Part shown: one piece after another, positions 1 to 8,177 of the stretch
Layout of the letters: each line of letters starts with the position of its first letter
How positions within the stretch are numbered: position 1 is the stretch's first letter
DNA from: RPQJ01 sp963732375
GTDB taxonomy: Bacteria; Pseudomonadota; Gammaproteobacteria; Steroidobacterales; Steroidobacteraceae
Direction: 5' to 3'
Length of the DNA: 64,000 nucleotides
Assembly (NCBI GenBank): GCA_963732375.1
Contig: CAVSZE010000012.1
Span: 496,001 to 560,000, forward strand
The notes under the pieces: model-generated
The model's database searches: none
Told to the model about the DNA's origin: nothing
Seen by the model: only the letters and a program-made list of their open reading frames with translations
Translations under genes and position numbers: made by a program

Positions 1-1246
1 ACGTGTCGGTCGTCGGCGTCGTCGTACCAAGGTTGGTCGTCGTGTCTATCGAGTACAGGCACGGCTCGCCAGCGCCGACATTCACGCAGTTGCCACCGGG
101 CGCGCTCAACGCGACGCCGGGACCGAGGTTGCTGAAGCCGACCTTGGTGCCTGCGTGCCGGATCGCTCCGATGCCAGCGACGCCCATGCAGTTCGCCGGA
201 GTCTCGACGATGCTGCCTTGGTTGCCGGCGGACGCCACCACCAGCACGCCGCGGGCGCGCAGGCGATTGATCGCATCCTGGTAATTCTGCGGACAGGTAT
301 CCCCACCGCCCAGACTCAGGTTGACGATACGCGCCGGGTACGGGTTCGTCGGTGCCCCGTCGACCGGAATGCCGGCAGACCAGAGCATCGCAGCGACGAT
401 GTCGGAGTCGAAGCCGCCACACTTGCCGAGGACACGCACCGGCAGGATCCAGTCATTCCACCCGAGACCGGACACGCCGAGCGCATTGTTGCTGCGCGCG
501 GCGATGATTCCGGAGACGCGGGTTCCATGCCAGGAACTGCTGCTGGCCTGGCAACCGCTGAATGGCAGCGATGAAATCTCGTTGTCGGTGACCCAATCCC
601 CGGGGTCCGAAGCGTCGAGGTCCCAGCCGTCGCCGTCGTTGGCGATCTGTCGGTCCGTGATGAAGTCGAACCCCGGCAGCAACCGGCCGCCCGCCCCTGC
701 CAGCGCAAGGTCCGGGTGCTCGAGACGCAAGCCGGTATCGAGCACCGCGATCACGACCCCGGTGCTGCCGGTGGAAATATCCCAGGCGCTGACCGCGTCC
801 ACGGCGCTCGGCGTGGCAATCGAGTTCTGAAGGTACCACTGCCCCGGAAACAGCGTGTCGTCCGGTATCGCGTGCGCATGCCGCCGCTGGTCGAGTTCAG
901 CGTACTGGACGTTCGGATCGGCCCGAAGCGCCTCGAGCGCCGGCTCGATGGACCCGGGGGCCGCCAGGACACCAAGCTCCAGCACGCGCAACCTGGACTC
1001 GATCCTGCGAGTCTGACGGAGCGCGACGCCTGTGCGGCCGGCGAGCGACGCGACGTCCGGATCCTCCGCGACCGGGCCTGCGCCCTGCGCCCTGGCAGTC
1101 CCGCGGAGCTTCACGATCACGCGAACCTGGCCATCGTCCCCCAGGTCCAGCGACGACATCGCAACGGGCACCGTGCCCGTGGCAGACGCGGATGCGCACG
1201 CGGCCATGACCACCAACAGTCCTGCGATCAGGGAAGTCGTTCTCAT
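1..1246 (-). CDS. Secreted subtilisin-like serine protease (S8), 3' end outside the window
   Basis: An exported endopeptidase precursor. The ATG at 1246 opens a signal peptide (MRTTSLIAGLLVVMAACASA), followed by a propeptide-like region to about residue 130. The subtilase domain then shows the catalytic Asp in VLDTGL (about D170), the catalytic His in WHGTRVSG (about H240) and the oxyanion-hole region SAGNQGS. The frame is open to the left edge after 415 codons. The catalytic Ser motif (GTSxA) must lie beyond the window, so activity cannot be confirmed from this piece. The frame has no internal stop. It is separated by about 180 bp from the hydrolase gene transcribed in the same direction. 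Family assignment is firm; substrate and cleavage specificity are unknown. Confidence 0.9.
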   Translation of the reverse strand, partial: MRTTSLIAGLLVVMAACASASATGTVPVAMSSLDLGDDGQVRVIVKLRGTARAQGAGPVAEDPDVASLAGRTGVALRQTRRIESRLRVLELGVLAAPGSIEPALEALRADPNVQYAELDQRRHAHAIPDDTLFPGQWYLQNSIATPSAVDAVSAWDISTGSTGVVIAVLDTGLRLEHPDLALAGAGGRLLPGFDFITDRQIANDGDGWDLDASDPGDWVTDNEISSLPFSGCQASSSSWHGTRVSGIIAARSNNALGVSGLGWNDWILPVRVLGKCGGFDSDIVAAMLWSAGIPVDGAPTNPYPARIVNLSLGGGDTCPQNYQDAINRLRARGVLVVASAGNQGSIVETPANCMGVAGIGAIRHAGTKVGFSNLGPGVALSAPGGNCVNVGAGEPCLYSIDTTTNLGTTTPTTDT

Positions 1247-1425
1247 CTGCCTGGGCTCGCTTGGGACCGGCGTGCTTGGCAGCACGCTTCCCGGGGACGC
1301 CATGATATCCCGCGCAGCCGGCTCCCGCGGAGTCGGTTCGTGCGAACCACGCCGCGATTCGCGAGCTGGCTATCGGGCCGGTGCAGCCTCGAGTGAGCGA
1401 CCTGCTGTCCTTGACGCGCCGCACA

Positions 1426-2229
1426 TCAGCGCAGGTAATCGATCAGCAGCGCGTTCACGCGCTCCGGCGCCGTCAGCTGCAGCCAGTGATTCGCGCCATC
1501 GATGCGCTCGTACCGCCACGGCGCATCGACGAATTTCTCCGATTCGAGCATCTGCGACTCGGCGAGGAACAGGTCGCCGTCGCTCCATACACCCAGCGTC
1601 GGCACGCGAATCGAAGGCCAGCGCCGCGGCAGGATAAGGCCGATGATGCCGCGGTAGTAGCTGACCGCCGCGGTCAGGCGCCCGGGCCGGGAGAGCTTTT
1701 CGATCCAGCGCGGCATCTCTTCCTCGTAACGGGCCAGCGTGCGCAATCCCTTCCATCCGAAGGCACGCAAGCCCCACTGCGCAAGGCCGCGCAACTGCAT
1801 CGCGAGCACGTACCAGCTCTTCAGTTTCTGTTCCAGCGACGCGCGCGCATACGCACTGGGGTGCCCGACCGACATCGCCACGTAGCGGTCAATGCGCTCC
1901 GGATGGCGCATGCAGAACTGCCAGCACATCACCGCGCCTATGTCGTGCGCGACGAGACGGACCCTGTCGATGCCGAGCGCGTCGAGCAGACCAACGAAAT
2001 CGGTTACGAGCGCTTCAGGCCGGTAGTTCCGGCTGCCCTTCGGTGCATCTGAATCGCCGCAGCCGCGCGTGTCGAGCGCGATGACACGGTAGCCGGCCCC
2101 GACCAGCACCGGGATCTGCTTTCGCCAAACGTCGTGGCAGTCGGGAAACCCGTGCACCAGCAGCACCGGCGGACCCTCACCCTCGTCGTGCACGGCGAGG
2201 GTGAGGCCGTTGACCTCCACCCGGCGCAT
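1426..2229 (-). CDS. Alpha/beta-hydrolase, epoxide hydrolase / dehalogenase-like
   Basis: A 267-residue alpha/beta-hydrolase. It shows the oxyanion motif HGFPD (residues 26-30), a strand-turn DTRGCGDSD near 53-61, and a nucleophile elbow VAHDIGA in which the nucleophile is Asp96 rather than Ser. The C-terminal catalytic His is in GANHW (about residue 248), with an acidic residue in the WSDGD segment as third member. An Asp nucleophile following His is typical of epoxide hydrolases and haloalkane/fluoroacetate dehalogenases, which act through an ester intermediate. No signal peptide is seen, so it is probably cytoplasmic. It starts 16 bp after the repeat-protein gene and may be co-transcribed with the exported-protein genes upstream. 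The physiological substrate cannot be read from sequence. Confidence 0.82.
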   Translation of the reverse strand: MRRVEVNGLTLAVHDEGEGPPVLLVHGFPDCHDVWRKQIPVLVGAGYRVIALDTRGCGDSDAPKGSRNYRPEALVTDFVGLLDALGIDRVRLVAHDIGAVMCWQFCMRHPERIDRYVAMSVGHPSAYARASLEQKLKSWYVLAMQLRGLAQWGLRAFGWKGLRTLARYEEEMPRWIEKLSRPGRLTAAVSYYRGIIGLILPRRWPSIRVPTLGVWSDGDLFLAESQMLESEKFVDAPWRYERIDGANHWLQLTAPERVNALLIDYLR

Positions 2230-2245
2230 CGGCAGTGGCGCCCGC

Positions 2246-2899
2246 TCAGGGCGCGGTCACCACCTTGTAGTACACGCCATTCGCGCCATATTGCGGCTGG
2301 AACCACGTGTTGCCGCAGAGGTAGTACGTCGTGCCGTGGACATCGGGCGTCGCGCATCCGCCCGGAAGCGTCGGGTAGACGTTGCCGACGACGTAGGTGG
2401 TGGTGGTGGTCGTGGTCGTCTTGGACGACTCCGCAGCCGTCGCCACAGCCGCACCTACTACGACGCCGGCCGCCACTGCCCCGGCGGTGCTGTAGCCTCC
2501 GCAGTTGTAGCATCCGGCGCCGTAATAGTTGACGGTGGCCGGCGGGTGATATGCATAGGCGCCGGGCGGCGGCGGCGGATAGACCGTCGCTCCGTACGGT
2601 GTCGCGTGGTACGCCCCTTCGCCGTATCGGGCACTGGTCGTGCCGCCGTAGTAATTCGTGTGTTCCGCGCCTTCGCCGTATCGGCCTTCGGTCGAACCGC
2701 CGTAGACGTTGGAATGCTCGGTCCCGCCTCCATATGCGTGCTCGGTGCTGCCGCCGTAGGCGTTGGTATGTTCGGTACCCTCGCCGTACGAGTGCGAGGT
2801 GCTGCCACCCGCTCGATTACCGTGCGTATAGGCCGCGGCGAATTGTGGTGCCAGGCCGACCGCCATCGCGGCACCGATCGTGATCACGATCTTCTTCAT
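2246..2899 (-). CDS. Exported Tyr/Gly-rich repeat protein of unknown function
   Basis: A 217-residue protein. The start at 2899 is chosen because a good ribosome site (AAGGAG, 7 nt spacing) precedes it and a signal peptide follows (MKKIVITIGAAMAVGLAP, cleavage near AAA-YTH). The mature N-terminal half is about seven degenerate 9-10-residue repeats of the type N-x-Y-G-G-S-T-E-H (for example AYGGSTEH, VYGGSTEG, RYGEGAEHT). Next come a proline stretch (PPPPPG), a CYNCGGY pair of cysteines, a hydrophobic Ala/Val segment that may span or anchor in a membrane, a run of eight threonines, and a C-terminal domain with two cysteines (GGCATP, YLCGNTWF). It lies 14 bp after the DUF2092 gene. I do not recognise the family; a surface or envelope structural role is only a guess. 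Confidence 0.75.
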   Translation of the reverse strand: MKKIVITIGAAMAVGLAPQFAAAYTHGNRAGGSTSHSYGEGTEHTNAYGGSTEHAYGGGTEHSNVYGGSTEGRYGEGAEHTNYYGGTTSARYGEGAYHATPYGATVYPPPPPGAYAYHPPATVNYYGAGCYNCGGYSTAGAVAAGVVVGAAVATAAESSKTTTTTTTTYVVGNVYPTLPGGCATPDVHGTTYYLCGNTWFQPQYGANGVYYKVVTAP

Positions 2900-2913
2900 G
2901 ATTATCTCCTTGC

Positions 2914-3744
2914 TCACGGCTTCGACGGCGAAGCCGCGTCGGGCCTGTCGAACGGAATGGGCAATGCCTTCTTCGCAGCCTCGGGTACCGCGAAAGTGCC
3001 GGCCGCAACCGGCACGTTCAGCTTCCAGTCGGTAATGTCCATCTCATGCCTCAGCATGGCCGGGTCCTTGCGGTAGATCGCACGCAGGCGCCGCGGCAGC
3101 TTGTCGTCGACTCCAATCCACGCCTGCACGAACGCATGATCGTTTGCGTACGCGACCATATAGGTCTTCACGCCACCGACTGAATCCGATTCGCCGATGT
3201 AGAACGCGACGCGAAGGCCGTTCAGCACGTTCTTGTATGGATCCGCATCGAGCAGGTCCATGAACGGGTAGTAGATCTGCGCCCTGGCAAACGCCTGGTC
3301 CAGCGCCGCGTCGATCGTTGGCGGTGCGTCGGCCCGCGCGATGTAGTTCTCCTTCGGCGCGAAGGCGGCCATTGACTTGCCGTCGTAGTAGAACTCGGTC
3401 GCGGGTCCGTCACCCGGGCTCAGGATGCGCAGCTTGTCCGGACGCTGCAGCACGACCTTGTAGCGGCTCGTGTACAGCAGCGGCGGTCCGAGCCGGCTCG
3501 GACTCTCCTCGCCCACGACAGCGTTGAAGGAAACAGTCTTCGCTGCCGCCAACGCGTCGGTGGACCCTTTCAGGATACCGAGGGCCCTGGGTTCGAGTTC
3601 GATGGCCGGCGGGGCGACCGCGGGCGCCGCGGCGGCGGCCGCATTTGCGATCCCGCTGCTGCCAGGCGCTGCCAGCAGCGCGACGAGACCCGCCGAAGCA
3701 AGCATTGCCGCGCCAGCGCGTTTCGGTACCGGGGTCGTCTTCAT
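2914..3744 (-). CDS. DUF2092-type exported protein
   Basis: A 276-residue protein starting at the ATG at 3744, which overlaps the stop of the preceding gene as ATGA (translational coupling). The N-terminus is a long Ala-rich signal sequence (MKTTPVPKRAGAAMLASAG onwards). The body resembles the DUF2092 / LolA-like fold used by exported lipid-handling proteins: segments TVSFNAVVG, YKVVLQRPDKLRI, TEFYYDGKSMAAFAP and a C-terminal MDITDWKLNVPV strand. The Tyr-Asp-Gly segment and the measured outer-face strands are typical of that family. The biochemical role of DUF2092 is unknown. It sits between two other exported proteins of unknown function, suggesting they act together in the periplasm or outer membrane. 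Confidence 0.75.
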   Translation of the reverse strand: MKTTPVPKRAGAAMLASAGLVALLAAPGSSGIANAAAAAAPAVAPPAIELEPRALGILKGSTDALAAAKTVSFNAVVGEESPSRLGPPLLYTSRYKVVLQRPDKLRILSPGDGPATEFYYDGKSMAAFAPKENYIARADAPPTIDAALDQAFARAQIYYPFMDLLDADPYKNVLNGLRVAFYIGESDSVGGVKTYMVAYANDHAFVQAWIGVDDKLPRRLRAIYRKDPAMLRHEMDITDWKLNVPVAAGTFAVPEAAKKALPIPFDRPDAASPSKP

Positions 3745-4040
3745 GGAATCATCCCGCACTGGAACATCTTCGTGACGATGGGCGTGGCGACCTGGCTGAA
3801 GAATGCCTGCTGCATCTGCGGATTGCCCTGCAGGACCTCGACGGCCCGCTGTTCCTTCGCGGATTTCGGCTTGCCCTGACCCTGGGCCTTTTCCTCCCAC
3901 AACTGTTCGCAGGTCGAATTCTGGTATTTCGCAATCACCTTCTGGGCGATCTCGTCCAGCACCGGGAAATCCTGGGCCCGGGCCACGCCACCAAGGCAAA
4001 GGGCTGGCAGCACCAACACTGGCAGGAAACGCTTGATCAT
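3741..4040 (-). CDS. Small exported protein, unknown function
   Basis: A 99-residue protein. The start at 4040 is chosen over an upstream in-frame ATG because GGAGA lies 7 nt before it and the next residues form a clean signal peptide (MIKRFLPVLVLPALCLGGVARA, cut before QDFP). The mature part is about 77 residues, mostly helical and charged (IAQKVIAKYQNSTCEQLWEEK), with two cysteines and a C-terminal segment ending in FQCGMIP. It is the first gene of the exported-protein set, and its stop overlaps the next start by 4 bp. I do not recognise a characterised homologue. Confidence 0.72.
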   Translation of the reverse strand: MIKRFLPVLVLPALCLGGVARAQDFPVLDEIAQKVIAKYQNSTCEQLWEEKAQGQGKPKSAKEQRAVEVLQGNPQMQQAFFSQVATPIVTKMFQCGMIP

Positions 4041-4225
4041 GAGTCTTCTCCGTTGTTGAGCATGGTTTCGACAGCCGAGCTCGCGGTAATCCGGCATGGC
4101 CAGCAGCAGCCAACCGCCCGCGCAGACAGTACGCGATCGTACTGCCAGTTTCCGGCAATGGCATACGCTCGGGAATCCAGGAAATCTTCGCTCTGCACGC
4201 GGCAGGCTACTAAAGTATTTATGGT

Positions 4226-4231
4226 TATACT
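4226..4231 (+). promoter_or_regulatory. Possible -10 hexamer (TATACT) upstream of the AraC-type gene
   Basis: TATACT stands in a short AT-rich patch (4211-4240) in otherwise GC-rich DNA, about 40 bp before the chosen start of the regulator. No convincing -35 hexamer is visible 16-18 bp upstream, so the assignment is weak. The 229 bp between this regulator and the divergent exported-protein operon is the likely control region for both. Confidence 0.3.
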
Positions 4232-4269
4232 TTGCAATTCAGGCCACGTCCAAGCCATCCATCGCGATA

Positions 4270-5349
4270 ATGCCCGGAGCGACATCCCAGACCAAGGCCA
4301 CCATGCGACGCTCCGGGCCCGGGAACGGCGCCGCGGCGTTTCCCGGCGGCGTCCGAGTCGCCTCGGTACTCCAGATCCGGACCCTGGCGGACGAATTCGG
4401 GCTGGATTTTCCGGCGCTTCTGGTCGCTGCCGGCGCATTTCCCGACAACTTCGACGAGCCAGACGCCCGCGTATCGATCGTCGTACTCGGTCGGCTGCTC
4501 GAACACTGCGTCGAACACTCCGCCTGTCCTCATTTCGGGCTGCTGGCCGGCCGGCGCTTCGACCCGGACTCGTTCGGCGAATTGAGCACGCTGATGAAGA
4601 ACTGCGGAACGGTGCGAGAAGCGCTGGCGCTCGGCTCGAAGCACCTGCAGGTCACGGACCAGAGTGCCATGTCGTTCATGCTGGACGTCGGCGATGGGCG
4701 CACCGCGCTCGGTTACGCGCTGTTCGCCGGCATCATCCCCGGGGCGGAATACATCCAGGACTGCGCCCTCGCGATGCAGTGCCGCCTGCTGCGCGAACTC
4801 TGTGGCCCTGCGTGGCGGCCGCTGCAGGTACGGATCTCCCGGGATCGGCCGGCGGATCTCCGGCCATACCGGACCGCGTTCGGCGAAACCGTGGAGTTCG
4901 ATGCGGACCTCTCGGCGATCGTCTTCGACTCATACTGGCTCGACCAGCCGATCTCAGGAGCCAGCCGCGAAGTATTCCTCGCGGCCGCGCGGGCCGTAGA
5001 GTCGTGGGCGGCGTCTGACCCGGTACCGTTTTCGCGGCAGGTTCACCGGGCGATTCACGCGCTGCTCTTCTCGAGTTCCGTATCCACGCCAAAGATCGCA
5101 CGATTCTTCGATGTTGCCCCTCGAACATTGCGCCGTCGCCTTGCAGACGAAGGCGCTACCGTACGGGGCCTGACCAGCGACGTGCGACGCGAAGTGTCGT
5201 TTCACCTGTTGCGGAATACCCGCCTGAAACTCTCCGAGGTCGCCGAGGCGCTGCGCTACGCCGATGCCGCGGTGTTTTCACGCGCGTTCCGTTCGTGGAC
5301 GGACATGAGTCCGAGGCGGTGGCGGATGCGTGAGATACGCGACGAGTAG
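4270..5349 (+). CDS. AraC-family transcriptional regulator (arabinose-binding-domain type)
   Basis: A DNA-binding regulator of about 359 residues. The N-terminal two thirds match the OruR/ArgR-like ligand domain (LADEFGLDFPALLVAAG, FGELSTLMKNCGTVREAL, LRELCGPAW). The C-terminal AraC domain carries two helix-turn-helix units: TPKIARFFDVAPRTLRRRLADEG, shortened here as PKIARFF and RTLRRRL, and KLSEVAEALRYADAAVFSRAF, read as LSEVAEALRY and AVFSRAFRSW. The ending SPRRWR is the usual AraC signature. The start is uncertain: an ATG at 4270 or at 4303 would both give the full N-terminal domain, and neither has a strong ribosome site. It is divergent from the exported-protein operon, which makes that operon a candidate target. 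Confidence 0.88.
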   Translation: MPGATSQTKATMRRSGPGNGAAAFPGGVRVASVLQIRTLADEFGLDFPALLVAAGAFPDNFDEPDARVSIVVLGRLLEHCVEHSACPHFGLLAGRRFDPDSFGELSTLMKNCGTVREALALGSKHLQVTDQSAMSFMLDVGDGRTALGYALFAGIIPGAEYIQDCALAMQCRLLRELCGPAWRPLQVRISRDRPADLRPYRTAFGETVEFDADLSAIVFDSYWLDQPISGASREVFLAAARAVESWAASDPVPFSRQVHRAIHALLFSSSVSTPKIARFFDVAPRTLRRRLADEGATVRGLTSDVRREVSFHLLRNTRLKLSEVAEALRYADAAVFSRAFRSWTDMSPRRWRMREIRDE

Positions 5350-5401
5350 CGCGCAGTGCTTGTGGCTGCCGGGTGCGTCGCCCTGGCGGCTGGCGGGATC
5401 G

Positions 5402-5475
5402 TGGAGGCTAGGGTCGGAATCGAACCGGCGTACACGGCTTTGCAGGCCGCTGCATGACCACTCTGCCACCTAGCC
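5402..5475 (-). tRNA. tRNA-Cys (GCA)
   Basis: Read on the minus strand, the 74-nt sequence folds as a cloverleaf with a 7-bp acceptor stem (GGCTAGG/CCTAGCC), anticodon GCA in CTGCAAA, a T-loop GGTTCGATTCC, a U discriminator base as expected for cysteine tRNAs, and an encoded CCA end. It lies downstream of tRNA-Gly and pgsA, the same order as glyW-cysT in enterics. Confidence 0.96.
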
Positions 5476-5485
5476 GCAGAAGCGC

Positions 5486-5512
5486 GTAACCCCGGGGGAA
5501 ACCCGGGGTTAC
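5486..5512. repeat. Perfect 11-bp inverted repeat between the two tRNA genes
   Basis: GTAACCCCGGG and CCCGGGGTTAC flank a 5-nt loop (GGAAA), a very stable hairpin on either strand. No T-run follows on the minus strand, so it is not a standard intrinsic terminator. It occupies most of the 48 bp between tRNA-Gly and tRNA-Cys, and would be part of the co-transcript; a role in tRNA processing is possible. Confidence 0.85.
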
Positions 5513-5523
5513 GGCTGGAAAAC

Positions 5524-5599
5524 TGGAGCGGGTAACGAGGCTCGAACTCGTGACCTCGACCTTGGCAAGGTCGCGCTCTACCAACTGAGCTACACCCGC
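5524..5599 (-). tRNA. tRNA-Gly (GCC)
   Basis: The minus strand gives a 76-nt cloverleaf: acceptor GCGGGTG with TACCCGC (one G-U pair), D-arm AGCTCAGTTGGTAGAGC, anticodon GCC in CTTGCCAAG, T-arm CGAGTTCGAGCCTCG and an encoded CCA. It begins about 65 bp after the pgsA stop, in the same direction. Confidence 0.97.
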
Positions 5600-5663
5600 T
5601 CGCACATCCCTCGGGCCGCAAGGCCTAGGACAACCCCTATTTTTGGAGGAAGCCGCGATTCTG

Positions 5664-6233
5664 TCAAGGGACATGCGAGCGACGCAGCTCAGGCCACGCC
5701 GCTCGCAGGTAGCTTCCCATGGACCAGATCGTGAGCGCGGCGGCCAGCACAAGCAATATCACACCCATCTCGTACACCGGCAGCCCGAAGACGTCCTCGC
5801 GGAACATCATCATGCTCAGGCCCGTCATCTGCATGATGGTCTTCCATTTTCCCATGCCGGAGACGGCAACCTTGGCCCGCGCACCCAGGTGGGCCATCCA
5901 CTCGCGCAACGCGGAAACCGTGATCTCCCTGCCGATGATCACGATGGCCGTGACCACGATCAGCGGCCGGGTATCGTGCCCGACCAGCAGCACCAGCGCG
6001 GTGGCCACCATCAGCTTGTCCGCAACGGGGTCGAGGAACTCCCCCAGCGGCGTCGTGATGTCCATGCGACGCGCCAGGTAGCCGTCCAGCGAATCGGTGA
6101 TCGCGGCGACGATGAAGACGATCGCGGCCAGCGGGTTGGACCAGGGGTGATTCCAGTAGAAGAGCCCAACGACCAGCGGAACCGCGACGATGCGGCCGAC
6201 CGTGAGGATGTTGGGCAGGCTCTCAAGCTTCAA
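5664..6233 (-). CDS. pgsA: CDP-diacylglycerol-glycerol-3-phosphate 3-phosphatidyltransferase
   Basis: An inner-membrane enzyme that makes phosphatidylglycerol phosphate from CDP-diacylglycerol and glycerol 3-phosphate, the committed step to acidic phospholipids. The 189 residues contain the CDP-alcohol phosphotransferase motif DSLDGYLARR...GEFLDPVADK (residues about 47-73) with all its Asp, Gly, Ala and Arg positions. Four to five hydrophobic segments are present, and length matches the family. The start is an unusual TTG at 6233 that overlaps the uvrC stop (TTGA), so it is probably translated by coupling to uvrC; no strong ribosome site is visible. The following tRNA-Gly and tRNA-Cys reproduce the uvrC-pgsA-glyW-cysT order of enteric bacteria. 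Confidence 0.96.
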   Translation of the reverse strand: MKLESLPNILTVGRIVAVPLVVGLFYWNHPWSNPLAAIVFIVAAITDSLDGYLARRMDITTPLGEFLDPVADKLMVATALVLLVGHDTRPLIVVTAIVIIGREITVSALREWMAHLGARAKVAVSGMGKWKTIMQMTGLSMMMFREDVFGLPVYEMGVILLVLAAALTIWSMGSYLRAAWPELRRSHVP

Positions 6234-8065
6234 GTGTTTCCAGGTCCCGGGTTCATACGTTCGAAGATCTGTTCCGCGAGGTTCCTGCTGATGCCCTGCA
6301 CCTTCGCGAGATCCTCGACGGATGCCTGCTTGAGTCCATGCAGGCCGCCGAAAGCCTTCAGCAGTTCCTTCCTTCGCACCGGCCCGAGCCCGGGAATTTC
6401 CTCGAGGAACGACTCGCGTCGCGCGAGGTCCCTGGCCTTGCGGTGCCCCGCGATCGCGAAACGATGCGCCTCGTCACGCACGCGCTGGATCAGCCGCAGG
6501 GCCGGAGAGCCCGCATCGAGTATAAGCGGCGCATCCTGCCCGTCCAAGAAAAGGCGCTCCTGCCCGGCGCGGCGATCCGCCCCCTTTGCCACACCGACCG
6601 TGAGCGATGGCGCGACTCCCGCTGCCTTCAGCCCCTCGAGCGCTGCCGCGAGCTGGCCTCGCCCGCCATCGACCAGCAGCACGTCGGGCAGCGGGAACTC
6701 GCCGCGCGCAATTCGCGCGAAGTGCCGCTCCACCGCCTGGCGCATTCCTGCGTAGTCGTCGCCGGGCGTGAGCCCGCGCAGGTTGAAACGGCGGTAGGCA
6801 CTCTTGATAGGCCCCTCCTGCCCCATGACGACGCAGGACGCAATCGCCGACTCGCCCATCGTGTGGCTCACGTCGAAGCACTCGACGCGGGCCGGGGCAC
6901 GCCCGAGGCCGAGCGCGTTTCCCAGTGACTCCAGCTGCTCCGCCATGCCCGCGCGACTTGCGGCCTTCATCGTCAGGCCAAGCTCTGCATTCGCCCTGGC
7001 CATCGAGATCCAGCGCGCGCGGGTACCGCGTACGCCTGCACGCACCCGCACCGCATGCCCGCTGCGCTCGCCGAGCGCCGCTTCGAGGAGGTCGGAGTCC
7101 TCCACCGCCTGGCTCACGAGGATCTCGGCCGGCGCCTCTCTCGCAAGATAGTGCTGGCCCAGGAACGCGGTCAGCACCTCGGCCTCCCCGCCCAGGCCGC
7201 CCCGCGTGAAGAAGTTGCTGCTACCGAGGTTCCGGCCGCCACGCACGAAGACCACTGAAACGCAGTGATCCGCGCCGGCGCTCGCCACTGCGACTGCGTC
7301 GGCGTCCTGGCCGCCCATCCGCGTCACGGACTGGCTGGCCTGCACCTGCTTCAGCATCCCGACCTGGTCCCGAAGCCTGGCGGCTTCCTCGAATCGCAGC
7401 CCATCGGCCGCCACGTCCATGCGTCGCCTGAGGTCGGCGATCACCTCTTCATTGCGACCTTCCAGCACGCGAGTCGCGTCGGAAACATCCTGCGCATACG
7501 CTTCCTTCGTAACCAGTCCCACGCATGGCCCGCTGCAGCGCTGGATCTGGTACTGAAGGCACGGCCGCGAGCGATTGGCGAAAAACGTGTCGGCGCAGGG
7601 CCGGATGCGGAACAGCTTCTGCAGCAACAGCAGCGATTCTCGGGTCGCGACCGTGCTGGGGAACGGTCCGAAGAAGCGCCCCGGCTCCTTGCGCGAGCCA
7701 CGGAAAAACTCGAGCCGCGGAAACTCGTGCGCCGTCAGGTGTATGAACGGGAAACTCTTGTCGTCCTTCAGCAACACGTTGTAGCGAGGACGATGCCGCT
7801 TGATCAGGTTCTGCTCGAGCAGCAGCGCCTCGATCTCGGAGGCCGTGACGGTGACCTCCACGCGCAGCACCTGCTCGAGCATCACCTGGGTCCTCTCGCC
7901 GCGCGCGCCGCCACCGAAATAGCTCGACACCCGGTTCTTCAGGTGCCGGGCCTTGCCGACGTAGAGTATCGTGTCGTCTCGCCCGAGCATTCGATACACG
8001 CCCGGCCTGGCAGGCAGTGCAGCCAGGAAGGAACGCAGGTCGAATGGAGTCGTGGCGTCGGACAC
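6230..8065 (-). CDS. uvrC: UvrABC excinuclease subunit C
   Basis: The nuclease subunit of nucleotide excision repair, which makes the 3' and 5' incisions around a UvrB-marked lesion. The GTG at 8065 gives 611 residues, the usual length; the open frame extends farther upstream but that part is not conserved-looking. Domains in order are an N-terminal GIY-YIG nuclease (RPGVYRMLG, ILYVGKARHLKNRV), a Cys-containing segment (CLQYQIQRCSGPC), a UvrB-binding UVR helix pair near residues 200-235 (EEVIADLRRRMD, FEEAARLRDQ), an RNase H-like domain (ECFDVSHTMGE, DVLLVDGGRGQL) and a C-terminal double helix-hairpin-helix (IPGLGPVRRKELL, VQGISRNLAEQIF). The stop overlaps the pgsA start. Confidence 0.97.
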   Translation of the reverse strand: MSDATTPFDLRSFLAALPARPGVYRMLGRDDTILYVGKARHLKNRVSSYFGGGARGERTQVMLEQVLRVEVTVTASEIEALLLEQNLIKRHRPRYNVLLKDDKSFPFIHLTAHEFPRLEFFRGSRKEPGRFFGPFPSTVATRESLLLLQKLFRIRPCADTFFANRSRPCLQYQIQRCSGPCVGLVTKEAYAQDVSDATRVLEGRNEEVIADLRRRMDVAADGLRFEEAARLRDQVGMLKQVQASQSVTRMGGQDADAVAVASAGADHCVSVVFVRGGRNLGSSNFFTRGGLGGEAEVLTAFLGQHYLAREAPAEILVSQAVEDSDLLEAALGERSGHAVRVRAGVRGTRARWISMARANAELGLTMKAASRAGMAEQLESLGNALGLGRAPARVECFDVSHTMGESAIASCVVMGQEGPIKSAYRRFNLRGLTPGDDYAGMRQAVERHFARIARGEFPLPDVLLVDGGRGQLAAALEGLKAAGVAPSLTVGVAKGADRRAGQERLFLDGQDAPLILDAGSPALRLIQRVRDEAHRFAIAGHRKARDLARRESFLEEIPGLGPVRRKELLKAFGGLHGLKQASVEDLAKVQGISRNLAEQIFERMNPGPGNT

Positions 8066-8177
8066 GCCGAGATTGTAAGGCGGGGAAGACCAGCCGATAC
8101 GAGCCGATGATCCGGTTGCTGGCGCCTCGACTGACGCACAGGTGCCTTGCGCCTGCGCTTTGTCCATATCCCCGGAC

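Noticed and set aside
1247..1425. Possible small gene between the subtilase and the hydrolase
   Set aside because: Short frames here lack a ribosome site and coding-like composition; nothing supports a product.
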